From Rhizobium sp. Q54 (lineage in GTDB: Bacteria > Pseudomonadota > Alphaproteobacteria > Rhizobiales > Xanthobacteraceae): a stretch of 64,000 nucleotides of DNA. A program made the translations under genes and the position numbers. A model generated the notes under the pieces. It was not told the origin of the DNA. It made no database searches and saw nothing but the letters and a program-made list of their open reading frames with translations. The DNA lies in NCBI GenBank assembly GCA_945907045.1, contig CAMDSH010000003.1, forward strand, positions 94,653 to 158,652, in the 5' to 3' direction. Below, in pieces: positions 8,756 through 18,265 of the stretch (positions are counted from its first letter, which is position 1; each line of letters starts with the position of its first letter).

Positions 8756-9970
8756 ATGAGCGAACCGCTCATCGTCATCGGCAACGGCATGGCCGCTGCG
8801 AAGTTCGTGGAAGAACTCGCCGCGCGCGCGCTTGGCCGTTACGCGGTGGCGGTGATCGGCGAGGAACCGCGGCTTGCCTATAACCGCGTGTTGCTGTCCT
8901 CGCTGTTGGCCGATGAAATCGGCGCATCCGATGTCGAAATGAAATCCGCGCAATGGTGGCAGGATCGCGGCGTCACGCTGCTTTATGGGCATGGCGCGAC
9001 TGCGATCGATACCTCGATCCGCCGCGTGCGGTTGGCCAGCGGCGCGACGCTTCCTTTCACCAAGCTCGTGCTCGCCACAGGCTCCAATCCGATCCGTCTC
9101 AATACGCCGGGGATGGGACTTCCCGGCGTTCTCACGTTCCGCAATCTCGGCGACGTTGCCGCCATTCGCAGCGCAGCCGGCAAAGGCAAACGCGCGGTCG
9201 TCATTGGCGGCGGGCTGCTCGGCCTCGAAGCCGCGCATGGGCTCGCCAAAACCGGCGCCAAAGTGACGCTGGTGCATCTGATGGACCGGCTGATGGAGCG
9301 CCAGCTCGACAAGCCGGCGGCGGAGATGCTCAAGCGCGACGTGGAGGCGAGGGGCGTCAATGTGCTGCTGGCGGCGGAGACGGCGCGCATTGGCGGGCGC
9401 CGCAAAGTTGAATCGGTCACGCTCACCGACGGTCGCATTATCCCCGCCGACATCGTCGTGGTCGCGGTCGGCGTTCGTCCGAATACCGAGCTTGCGCGTG
9501 CCGGCGGGCTCAACGTCAATCGCGGCATTGTCGTTGACGATGGAATGATGACGAGCATCGCCGGCATTCACGCCATCGGCGAATGCGCCGAACATCGCGC
9601 GCAGTGCTACGGCATCGTCGAGCCGGCCTATGAACAGGCGAAATTGCTGGCGCAGCGTTTCGCGGGCGAAGACGTTCGCTATGGCGGCAGCGTGCAGGCG
9701 ACAAATCTCAAAGTGTCCGGCGTCAATGTGTTTTCCGCCGGAGATTTTCTTGGAGTGGAAGGGACCGAGTCCGTCGTCTTGTCCGACCCCGGCTTCGGTA
9801 CTTACAAGAAAATCGTCATCCGCGACGGCCGCCTCATCGGCGCAGTGCTGTTCGGCGATACCGCCGATGGACTCTGGTATCTCGATCTCATCCGCACGGG
9901 AACGTCGGTGGAACACTTCCGCGACGACATCTTGTTCGGTCGAAAATTCGCCGAACGCGCGGCGGCCTGA
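8756..9970 (+). CDS. FAD-dependent NAD(P) oxidoreductase resembling the N-terminal half of NirB
   Basis: GNGMAAAKFVEELA and VVIGGGLLGLEAAHGL dinucleotide-binding motifs; next to nirA. Confidence 0.85.
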   Translation: MSEPLIVIGNGMAAAKFVEELAARALGRYAVAVIGEEPRLAYNRVLLSSLLADEIGASDVEMKSAQWWQDRGVTLLYGHGATAIDTSIRRVRLASGATLPFTKLVLATGSNPIRLNTPGMGLPGVLTFRNLGDVAAIRSAAGKGKRAVVIGGGLLGLEAAHGLAKTGAKVTLVHLMDRLMERQLDKPAAEMLKRDVEARGVNVLLAAETARIGGRRKVESVTLTDGRIIPADIVVVAVGVRPNTELARAGGLNVNRGIVVDDGMMTSIAGIHAIGECAEHRAQCYGIVEPAYEQAKLLAQRFAGEDVRYGGSVQATNLKVSGVNVFSAGDFLGVEGTESVVLSDPGFGTYKKIVIRDGRLIGAVLFGDTADGLWYLDLIRTGTSVEHFRDDILFGRKFAERAAA

Positions 9971-9977
9971 GGTATCC

Positions 9978-11744
9978 ATGTCCGGGGATTTCTCATCAGA
10001 ACAAAAAAGATACCTCGAAGGTTTCATGTCGGGGCTCAACGCAGCGCGCGCCGCGCGCGGTACGCTGGCGGGGGGCCAAGGCGCTTCGCAGCCTTCGGGA
10101 CCTGACGCGCCGCACATCGCCGCGCAGGATCGTGTCATCGCATCGGGACAAAAGCTGTCCGATCCGGAAAAGTTCAAACGCGAACAGCATCCGTTCGATG
10201 CCTATGAGCGGCTCAAAAGCCAGGCGGAAAAGAACGAAGCGCCGAAGCCCGCCGACAATTTCCGCTGGCGCTATTTCGGCCTGTTTTATGTTGCGCCCGC
10301 GCAGACCTCGTATATGTGCCGGCTGCGAATTCCAAACGGCATTCTCACGCACGCGCAATTCGCCGGCGTCGCCGATCTGGCCGAGCGCTACGGCGGCGGC
10401 TATTCGCACGTCACCACGCGCGCCAATCTGCAGATCCGCGAGGTCGAGCCGAAAAACGCGGCGGCTGTGGTTGAGACTATCCAGGATTTGGGCCTGTGCT
10501 CGCGCGGCTCCGGCGCCGACAATATCCGCAACGTTACCGGCACGCCGACTGCGGGAATTGACCGCCAAGAGTTGATCGACACGCGGCCCTATGCGCGCGA
10601 ATGGCATTTTCACATTCTCAACGAGCGCGTGCTGTACGGCTTGCCGCGCAAATTCAACGTCGCGTTCGACGGGGCGGGGATAATCCCGGTGCTGGAAGAC
10701 ACCAACGACATCGGCTTTCAGGCGGTCGAGGTGCGCGAGGGCTTCGGGCTTGCGCCTGGCGTTTGGTTTCGTCTGGCGCTTGGCGGCATTACCGGCCATC
10801 GCGATTTCGCGCGCGATACCGGCATCGTGGTCCGGCCGGAAGAAGCAACCCATGTTGCTGATGCCGTTGTTCGCGTCTTCATCGACCACGGCAACCGCAC
10901 CGACCGCAACAAGGCGCGGCTCAAATACGTGCTCGATCAATTCGGCATGGAAAAGTTCGTCACGCATGTCGAAGAGAAGCTGGGACGCAAACTCGACCGC
11001 GCGCCGGCCGAGGCGTTGGTGCCGCGCCCCCGTTTCGACCGCAGCGCGCATATCGGCGTGCATGCGCAGAAGCAGAAAGGTTTGAACTGGATCGGCGTCG
11101 TGCTGCCGGTTGGCAAGCTCACCGCCGAGCAGATGCGCGGGCTGGCGAAAATTTCACACGATCTTGGCGATGGCGATATCCGTCTCACCGTCTGGCAAAA
11201 TCTGCTGATCTCCGGCGTGGCGGACGCGCAGGTGAAAGTGGCGAAAGCCGCCATCGCGGCGCTCGGCCTCACCACGCAGGCAACGTCAATTCGTGCCGGG
11301 CTGGTGGCCTGCACCGGCAATGTCGGCTGCCGCTTTTCGGCCTCCGATACCAAGCGCCATGCCGAGGAAATCGCGCGCTGGTGCGAGGCGCGCGTGCAGC
11401 TCGACGGGCCGGTGAATATCCATCTCACCGGCTGCCATCATTCTTGCGCGCAGCATTACATCGGCGACATCGGATTGCTTGCCTGCAAAGTAGAGGTCAC
11501 GCCCGAGAGCGATCCGGTGGAGGGCTATCATGTGCTGGTCGGCGGTGGCTTCGGCCATGAAGCCGGGCTTGCGCGCGAGATTTATCGCGATGTGAAGGCG
11601 GAAGACGCGCCGAAAACCATCGAGCGCATGCTGTCGTCCTATCTCGTCAATCGCGCTGCGCCTGACGAAACATTCCTCGCTTTTTCCCGGCGGCATGAGA
11701 TCGACGCGCTTAAAACGATTTTCGCGGTGGAGGGCGAAGCATGA
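9978..11744 (+). CDS. nirA: NirA-family ferredoxin-type nitrite/sulfite reductase
   Basis: Two-repeat sirohaem reductase; C-terminal CTGNVGCRFSASDTKRHA..LTGCHHSCAQHYIGDIGL. Confidence 0.88.
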   Translation: MSGDFSSEQKRYLEGFMSGLNAARAARGTLAGGQGASQPSGPDAPHIAAQDRVIASGQKLSDPEKFKREQHPFDAYERLKSQAEKNEAPKPADNFRWRYFGLFYVAPAQTSYMCRLRIPNGILTHAQFAGVADLAERYGGGYSHVTTRANLQIREVEPKNAAAVVETIQDLGLCSRGSGADNIRNVTGTPTAGIDRQELIDTRPYAREWHFHILNERVLYGLPRKFNVAFDGAGIIPVLEDTNDIGFQAVEVREGFGLAPGVWFRLALGGITGHRDFARDTGIVVRPEEATHVADAVVRVFIDHGNRTDRNKARLKYVLDQFGMEKFVTHVEEKLGRKLDRAPAEALVPRPRFDRSAHIGVHAQKQKGLNWIGVVLPVGKLTAEQMRGLAKISHDLGDGDIRLTVWQNLLISGVADAQVKVAKAAIAALGLTTQATSIRAGLVACTGNVGCRFSASDTKRHAEEIARWCEARVQLDGPVNIHLTGCHHSCAQHYIGDIGLLACKVEVTPESDPVEGYHVLVGGGFGHEAGLAREIYRDVKAEDAPKTIERMLSSYLVNRAAPDETFLAFSRRHEIDALKTIFAVEGEA

Positions 11745-13360
11745 CGCAAGCCCCGCGCCCGCCGCTGCCGATGCTGGTTCCGGAAACCGCGCCGTTCAAC
11801 GAGGAACAGCGCACGTGGCTGAACGGTTTCTTCGCCGGTCTGGTTTCACTCGATACAGCGGGCGGGGTGACCGCGCTATCTCCCGAACAGTCCGCCTCGC
11901 TGCTGTCCGGCAACGCAAGCGCCGCGCAGGACGATGACGATGGCGCGCCCTGGCACGACCAGACGTTGCCGTTAGCCGAGCGCATGAAGCTTGCCGAAGG
12001 CCATCCGCTGCAACGGCGGATGATGGCAGCAATGGCGCAGCAGGATTGCGGCCAGTGCGGCTACGATTGCCACAACTATTCCAGTCTGATCGCGACCAAG
12101 AAAGAAGAGCGGCTGAATCTCTGCGTGCCGGGCGGCAAGGAAACCGCCCGCATGCTGAAAAAACTTTACGAGGAAGTTGGCGCTGCGCCGCCGCCGGCCC
12201 CCGCGATTTCATCTCCGGTTTCGGCGCCCGCCGCTGCGGTCTCCGCGCCGGGCCGCTCCCGCGATAATCCTGTCGAGGCGAAGCTGCTCTCCTGCACACT
12301 CTTGAACAAACCGGGTTCGGAGAAAGAAACCTGGCACGTCGAGTTCGATCTGTCGCAATGCGGACTGGACTACTCCGTTGGAGATTCTTTCGGCATTTTT
12401 CCGCGCAACGATCCGGTGCTGGTGGAAGCCGTCATCAAGGCAATCGGTGCGCCGCCGGAATTTCCCATCGGCGGGCGTACGCTGCGCGAGGTGCTCACCG
12501 ACGGTGCGTCGCTTAGCCCTGCGCCAGATATGCTGTTTCAGTTGATCTCCTACATCACCGGCGGCGAGCGCCGGAAAAAAGCAAGAGCATTCGCCGCCGG
12601 GGAAGACCCGGATGGAGACGCTGAAACGCTCGATGTGCTCGCGGCGCTGGAAAAATTCTCCTGCGTGCGGCCCGACCCGGAGGCTTTCGTCGAGGCACTT
12701 GATCCGTTGCAGCCGCGGCTCTATTCGATTTCATCGTCGCCCAAGGCGCATCCGGGGCGGCTATCGACGACGGTCGATACGGTTCGCTACACGATCGACG
12801 ATCGCACGCGGCTCGGCGTTGCGTCCACGTTTCTCGCCGAGCGCATCAAGCCCGGCGACACGTTGAAAATCTACGTGCAGAAGGCACACGCTTTCGGTCT
12901 GCCCGCCGATCCCTCGGTGCCGATCATCATGATCGGTCCCGGCACCGGCGTCGCACCGTTCCGTGCCTTTCTATATGAGCGCATGGCCACGAAGGCACCG
13001 GGCCGCAATTGGCTGTTCTTCGGCCATCAACGCCGGAATTGCGATTTCTTCTATGAGGACGAACTCGCCGGCATGAAAGCCGCCGGTGTGCTCACGCGTC
13101 TCTCGCTCGCATGGTCGCGCGACGACGTGCAGAAATTCTACGTGCAGGATCGCATGCGTGAAGTTGGCCGCGACCTGTGGTCGTGGCTTGCCGACGGCGC
13201 ACATATTTATGTCTGTGGCGATGCCAAGCGCATGGCGAAGGACGTGGAAGGCGCGCTGATCGAGATCGTCGCCGCGCACGGAGCGCGCTCCACCGATGAG
13301 GCGATTGCTTTCGTCACCGATCTCAAAAAACGCGGCCGCTATCAGCAGGACGTTTACTGA
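11741..13360 (+). CDS. Flavoprotein reductase (CysJ-like FAD/NAD half) with cysteine-rich domain instead of flavodoxin
   Basis: RLYSISSSPKAHPG, GPGTGVAPFRAFLYER, YVCGDAKRMAKDVE; N-terminal CGQCGYDCHNYSS...LCVPGG. Confidence 0.82.
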   Translation: MTQAPRPPLPMLVPETAPFNEEQRTWLNGFFAGLVSLDTAGGVTALSPEQSASLLSGNASAAQDDDDGAPWHDQTLPLAERMKLAEGHPLQRRMMAAMAQQDCGQCGYDCHNYSSLIATKKEERLNLCVPGGKETARMLKKLYEEVGAAPPPAPAISSPVSAPAAAVSAPGRSRDNPVEAKLLSCTLLNKPGSEKETWHVEFDLSQCGLDYSVGDSFGIFPRNDPVLVEAVIKAIGAPPEFPIGGRTLREVLTDGASLSPAPDMLFQLISYITGGERRKKARAFAAGEDPDGDAETLDVLAALEKFSCVRPDPEAFVEALDPLQPRLYSISSSPKAHPGRLSTTVDTVRYTIDDRTRLGVASTFLAERIKPGDTLKIYVQKAHAFGLPADPSVPIIMIGPGTGVAPFRAFLYERMATKAPGRNWLFFGHQRRNCDFFYEDELAGMKAAGVLTRLSLAWSRDDVQKFYVQDRMREVGRDLWSWLADGAHIYVCGDAKRMAKDVEGALIEIVAAHGARSTDEAIAFVTDLKKRGRYQQDVY

Positions 13361-13564
13361 TGACGGCCTCAATGCACACGCCGCGCCTGTTGGAGGCCGA
13401 AAAACGGCGCGGGAGGCATTCTCCCGGCCCGCGGCAAAATAGGCAAGAAAACACCTCGTTTTGGCCATTAAAGGAAGAAAGTTCTTATTTTTTCAATGTT
13501 ATTGCCTTTAAAGGGAACAATATTCTAGTTGAGAGGATTGCGTCATTTTACGGGAGTCCTCTCC

Positions 13565-13690
13565 ATGTCCGATCAATCGCCGCATCAGCCTGGCGCGCGG
13601 CTGTTCACCCTCGACAGCTGGGCGGTGGCCGCCGCCGCCGTCTTCATTCTTCTGATTGTCGCCGGCGTATTGCCGCGCGTTCCCTGGTAA
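13565..13690 (+). CDS. 41-aa small membrane protein upstream of yeiH (below ORF-track cutoff)
   Basis: Translates MSDQSPHQPGARLFTLDSWAVAAAAVFILLIVAGVLPRVPW*; single TM; 6 nt before yeiH ATG; GGGAG upstream. Confidence 0.6.
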   Translation: MSDQSPHQPGARLFTLDSWAVAAAAVFILLIVAGVLPRVPW

Positions 13691-13696
13691 CGCGCC

Positions 13697-14776
13697 ATGT
13701 CCATTTCAATCACCGCCGACGAACGCTTCTCGCTCCCCCGCCGCCTTGTCGAGTTGCTGCCCGGCATAGCGCTACTGTTTGTCATCGGCTTTCTCGGCAA
13801 GCTGATCGAGAACAGCATCGACGTTTACGGCAAGACGCATCATCTCGCGCTGCCCAAGATCGAATACGTGCTGTGGGCGATTTTGATCGGGTTGATCATC
13901 GCCAACACCGTCGGCGTGCCACGCATCTTCCGCGCCGGCGTCGACACTTACGAATTCTGGCTCAAAATTGGAATCGTGCTGCTGGGCGTGCGTTTCCTGC
14001 TGGGCGATGTACTCAAGCTCGGCGGCATCAGCCTGTTCGCGGTCGTCATGGAGTTGGGCATCGCCATCGGTTTGATGCTCTGGCTCGGCAATCTGTTCAA
14101 GCTCTCGCCCAAGCTCACCAGCCTGCTGGCGATAGGTTCCTCGATCTGCGGCGTGTCGGCGATCATCGCCGGCCGCGGCGCGATCAACGCGCGCGACGAG
14201 GATGCTTCGTTCGCGATCGCCGCGATTTTGGCGCTCGGCGCATTCGGCTTGTTCACCTATCCGCTGATTGCCGCAGCACTGGGAATGAACGATCACGCTT
14301 ATGGCCTGTGGGTGGGTCTTGCCATCGACAACACCGCGGAAGCGGCGGCGGCGGGCGCGCTATGGTCGGACGAAGCCGGCAAGGTCGCCGTGCTGGCGAA
14401 GACCACGCGCAACGCAATGATCGGCTTCGTGGTGCTCGGTTTCGCGCTCTATTGGGCGACGCGCGGCCAGGCTGCGAAAATCGAGAACAAGGCGCTTTTC
14501 CTGTGGGAGAAGTTTCCGAAGTTCGTGCTCGGCTTCCTCGTCGTCTCGCTCGCCGCGACCTTCGGCGCCTTCAGCAAGGAGCAGTCGGCCGACATCGCGA
14601 ACCTTTCGCGCTGGGCTTTCCTGCTGACCTTCGCGGGCGTCGGGCTGCGGACCGACTTTCGCGAGATGCGCAAGCAGGGCTTCTACCCGTTCGTCGTCGG
14701 CGCGATTGCGGAAATCGTGGTGACCATCGCGACGCTCATCATGGTTCTGCTGTTGCAGCCCTGGCTGCCGGCCTGA
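13697..14776 (+). CDS. YeiH-family putative sulfate exporter
   Basis: Polytopic membrane protein; SICGVSAIIAGRGAI, WVGLAIDNTAEAAAAGA typical of family. Confidence 0.85.
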   Translation: MSISITADERFSLPRRLVELLPGIALLFVIGFLGKLIENSIDVYGKTHHLALPKIEYVLWAILIGLIIANTVGVPRIFRAGVDTYEFWLKIGIVLLGVRFLLGDVLKLGGISLFAVVMELGIAIGLMLWLGNLFKLSPKLTSLLAIGSSICGVSAIIAGRGAINARDEDASFAIAAILALGAFGLFTYPLIAAALGMNDHAYGLWVGLAIDNTAEAAAAGALWSDEAGKVAVLAKTTRNAMIGFVVLGFALYWATRGQAAKIENKALFLWEKFPKFVLGFLVVSLAATFGAFSKEQSADIANLSRWAFLLTFAGVGLRTDFREMRKQGFYPFVVGAIAEIVVTIATLIMVLLLQPWLPA

Positions 14777-14796
14777 GGGGCGATCGTGAAACGAAC

Positions 14797-16545
14797 ATGA
14801 CCATCTCCACGATCCCGAAGACCGCTCCTTTCGGCGAGGAGGAGATCGCCATCCTCAACCGCGTGGTGGGGCCCGCGAATGCAACGCAACGTGCGTGGCT
14901 CGCGGGCTTCCTCGCGGGTCTTGATGCATCCACCGCGACGTTGCAGCCGGCGGCTCCAGCGCGTCCGGCAAAACCGCTGACGATTTTGTATGCCAGCGAG
15001 TCCGGGAATTGTGAGGGGCTCGCCGCTGACATGGCGAAGGCCGCACGCAAACAGGGTTTCAAGCCTTCACTCGTAGATTTCGCCGATCTCGATGTGTCGA
15101 CGTTGTCCGGCATGCGTCACCTCATCGTCATCGCGGCGACCTGGGGCGAGGGCGAAGCGCCTGCGCGTGCTGTGAACGCTTACGCCGATCTGATGAGCGA
15201 GAAGGCGCCGCGTCTCGATGGCGTCGAATACGGCGTGCTCGCGCTCGGCGACACCGCTTACGTGCAATTCTGCGCAATCGGCAAGGCAATCGACGAACGG
15301 CTCGCGGCGCTCGGTGCCAAACGCGTTGTCAATCGCATCGACTGCGATCTGGATTTCGCGGAGCCTGCGAAGCAATGGATCGATGCCGCGCTGGTAACGC
15401 TTGCGCCCGCCCCAGACCCGAATGCCGGCAGGGTGATCGAGGTCGATTTCGGCGCGAAGCTGGCAAGCGTTCAAAGTCTTGAGCCGATTGAGGCCGAGAT
15501 CATCGAGCGCATCAATCTCAACTCGTCGCGCTCGGACAAGGAAACTTTCCATCTCGAACTTGGCTTCGATGGCGAAGCGCCGGCCTACAAACCGGGAGAT
15601 TCGCTCGACCTTTATGCGCCGAACGATCCGGTTTACGTGGACGAACTATTGAAAATCACCGGTCTGACAGCGGATGCCACGTTGCGCGCGGAGCTGACAA
15701 AATCGCGCGACATCACGACGCTCTCGCTCAAGACCGTGGAAAGCTACGCCGCCGCCACCGGCCATCAATATGTGAAGACGCTGATCGAATCCGGCGAAGC
15801 TCCGGCCTGGATCGTTGGGCGGCAGCTTATCGATCTGCTTGCGATGTATCCGATTTCACTGACGGCCGAGCAGTTGCTCGGCGTCACGCGGCCACTCGCG
15901 CCGCGGGCCTATTCGATTGCGTCCTCGCGCCGCGAAGTTGGCGAGGAGGCGCATCTGCTTATCGCCGCCGTGCGTTACGAAAGTCATGGCCGCGCGCGCA
16001 AGGGCGTGGCGTCGATCTTTGTCGCCGAGCGGCTGAAAAAAGGCGACCGCGTGCGCGTGAAACTCAAGCCCAACAAGCATTTCGCGCTGCCGGCGCCAGA
16101 GCGCGACATCATCATGGTCGGTCCCGGCACCGGCGTTGCGCCGTTTCGCGCCTTTGTGCAGGAGCGGCGCGCGGCCGGCGCTTCGGGCCGCAGCTGGCTG
16201 TTCTTCGGCGATCGCCATTACACGCACGATTTTCTCTATCAGCTTGAGTGGCAGGACGCGCTCAAGGACGGCGGATTGACGCGGATGGATGTCGCGTTCT
16301 CGCGCGACACGCTGGAAAAGAATTACGTGCAGCACCGCATCTGGGATCGCCGCCGCGATCTCGTCGAATGGCTCGACGACGGCGCACACATTTATGTCTG
16401 CGGCGATGCGAAAGCGATGGCGAAAGACGTGCGTGCGATGCTGGTGCGCGCCATTGGTGACGTGAAGGGCCTCACGCCGGAAGCCGCCGAGGAGGCCGTG
16501 CGAACAATCGAAAAAGAACGGCGTTACCAGCAGGACGTTTACTAA
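14797..16545 (+). CDS. cysJ: Sulfite reductase (NADPH) flavoprotein alpha subunit
   Basis: Flavodoxin domain (ILYASESGNCEGLA), FAD and NAD domains, C-term ERRYQQDVY; start taken at 14797, not the ORF-track start 13360. Confidence 0.87.
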   Translation: MTISTIPKTAPFGEEEIAILNRVVGPANATQRAWLAGFLAGLDASTATLQPAAPARPAKPLTILYASESGNCEGLAADMAKAARKQGFKPSLVDFADLDVSTLSGMRHLIVIAATWGEGEAPARAVNAYADLMSEKAPRLDGVEYGVLALGDTAYVQFCAIGKAIDERLAALGAKRVVNRIDCDLDFAEPAKQWIDAALVTLAPAPDPNAGRVIEVDFGAKLASVQSLEPIEAEIIERINLNSSRSDKETFHLELGFDGEAPAYKPGDSLDLYAPNDPVYVDELLKITGLTADATLRAELTKSRDITTLSLKTVESYAAATGHQYVKTLIESGEAPAWIVGRQLIDLLAMYPISLTAEQLLGVTRPLAPRAYSIASSRREVGEEAHLLIAAVRYESHGRARKGVASIFVAERLKKGDRVRVKLKPNKHFALPAPERDIIMVGPGTGVAPFRAFVQERRAAGASGRSWLFFGDRHYTHDFLYQLEWQDALKDGGLTRMDVAFSRDTLEKNYVQHRIWDRRRDLVEWLDDGAHIYVCGDAKAMAKDVRAMLVRAIGDVKGLTPEAAEEAVRTIEKERRYQQDVY

Positions 16546-16549
16546 GGCC

Positions 16550-18265
16550 ATGCCGCAAGAACTCTCGCGCAACGAACGAATTAAAGAAGCGAGCGATTAT
16601 CTGCGCGGTACGCTGGCCGAAGGCTTGGCCGAAGACATCACCGGCTCCATCGTCGAGGACGATGCGCAACTGGTGAAATTCCACGGCATGTATCTGCAGG
16701 ACGACCGCGACCTGCGCTCGGAACGCACGCGCAAGAAACTCGAGAAGGCGTTCGCCTTCATGATCCGCGTGCGAATTTCCGGCGGCGTGCTCACACCGCA
16801 GCAATGGCTCGCGCTCGACCGCGTCGCGCGTGTTTATGGCAACGGCACCATGCGCCTTACCACGCGGCAGACGGTTCAATTGCACGGCATCATCAAGTCG
16901 AATCTGAAATCGACCATGAAGGCCATCGACGCGGCGCTGTTGGGATCGATCGCGGCTTGTGGCGATGTCAACCGCAACGTGATGTGCAATCCCAATCCGT
17001 TCCAGTCGCGCGCGCATGCAGCGGCGCTGGAACTGGCGCGCGCCGTCTCCGATCATCTGACGCCGCGCACGCCCGCCTATCGCGAAATCTGGCTCGACGG
17101 CGAACGCATCGCCGGCGGCGAAGACGAAGTGATTGAGCCGATCTACGGCAAGACGTATCTGCCGCGAAAATTCAAAACCGTGGTAGCGGTGCCGCCGCAC
17201 AATGACGTGGATGTGTTCGCGCACGATCTTGGCTTCATCGCCATTCTCGATAATGAGGGCCATGTCGAAGGTTGGAACGTCACCGTCGGCGGCGGCATGG
17301 GCATGACGCACGGCGAGCCCGACACTTACCCGCGCACGGCCGACGTGATGGGTTTTTGCCGGACGCGCGATGCGCTTTCGATAGCGGAATCGGTTGTTAC
17401 CGTGCAGCGTGACTGGGGTGACCGCGCCAACCGCAAGCATGCGCGGCTTAAATATACCATCGAGGATCGCGGGCTGGCCGCGTTCCGTGCTGAGGTCGAG
17501 CGCCGCGCGGGCGTGTTGCTCGATGCATCACGGCCCTTCAAGTTCACCTCCACCTGCGATCGTTATGGCTGGAGCGCGGGCGAGAACGGGCGCGGCCATC
17601 TCACGTTGTTCGTCGAGAACGGGCGCATCTCTGACGTGAAAGGCGGCGCGCAGCAGCTCGCGGTTTTGCGAAAGATCGCCGAGAGCCATAGCGGCGACAT
17701 TCGCATCACCGCCAATCAGAATCTTATCATCGCCAATGTGCCGGTTGAGCGGCAGGCGGAAATCGAAAAACTCGCGGCGGATGCCGGATTGCTCGCGCCC
17801 TGGTCTGGCCTGCGCCGTAACGCGATGGCCTGCGTCGCGCTGCCGACCTGCGGTCTCGCGCTCGCCGAGAGCGAACGCTATCTGCCGGATCTGATCGGCG
17901 CGCTCGACGAGCGGCTGGCGGCGCATGGTCTTTCCGCCGACGACATCGTCATCCGCATGACTGGCTGCCCGAACGGTTGTGCGCGGCCTTATCTCGCCGA
18001 GATCGGTTTGGTCGGAAAAGGCCCCGGCCGCTACAATCTTTATCTCGGCGCGGCGTTCGATGGTTCGCGGCTTTCAAAACTCTATGCGGAAGACCTCGAT
18101 CACAAGGCGATCGTCGCCGCGCTCGATCCGCTGTTTGCCGCATATGCGGGACAACGGAACGCAGGCGAACGCTTCGGCGATTTCTGCATCCGCGCGGGAT
18201 TTATCGCGGCCACCACAAATGGCCGCGACTTCCACGCCAACGTCAAAGCGGGAACCGCGGCATGA
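16550..18265 (+). CDS. cysI: Sulfite reductase haemoprotein beta subunit
   Basis: TTRQTVQLHGI, CGDVNRNVMC, MTGCPNGCARPYLAEIGLVG sirohaem/4Fe-4S motif. Confidence 0.9.
   Translation: MPQELSRNERIKEASDYLRGTLAEGLAEDITGSIVEDDAQLVKFHGMYLQDDRDLRSERTRKKLEKAFAFMIRVRISGGVLTPQQWLALDRVARVYGNGTMRLTTRQTVQLHGIIKSNLKSTMKAIDAALLGSIAACGDVNRNVMCNPNPFQSRAHAAALELARAVSDHLTPRTPAYREIWLDGERIAGGEDEVIEPIYGKTYLPRKFKTVVAVPPHNDVDVFAHDLGFIAILDNEGHVEGWNVTVGGGMGMTHGEPDTYPRTADVMGFCRTRDALSIAESVVTVQRDWGDRANRKHARLKYTIEDRGLAAFRAEVERRAGVLLDASRPFKFTSTCDRYGWSAGENGRGHLTLFVENGRISDVKGGAQQLAVLRKIAESHSGDIRITANQNLIIANVPVERQAEIEKLAADAGLLAPWSGLRRNAMACVALPTCGLALAESERYLPDLIGALDERLAAHGLSADDIVIRMTGCPNGCARPYLAEIGLVGKGPGRYNLYLGAAFDGSRLSKLYAEDLDHKAIVAALDPLFAAYAGQRNAGERFGDFCIRAGFIAATTNGRDFHANVKAGTAA

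Noticed and set aside
13360-14796. N-terminal ~480 residues of the 1061-aa ORF before CysJ
   Set aside because: Out-of-frame overlap with yeiH; Arg-rich shadow translation; CysJ starts at 14797
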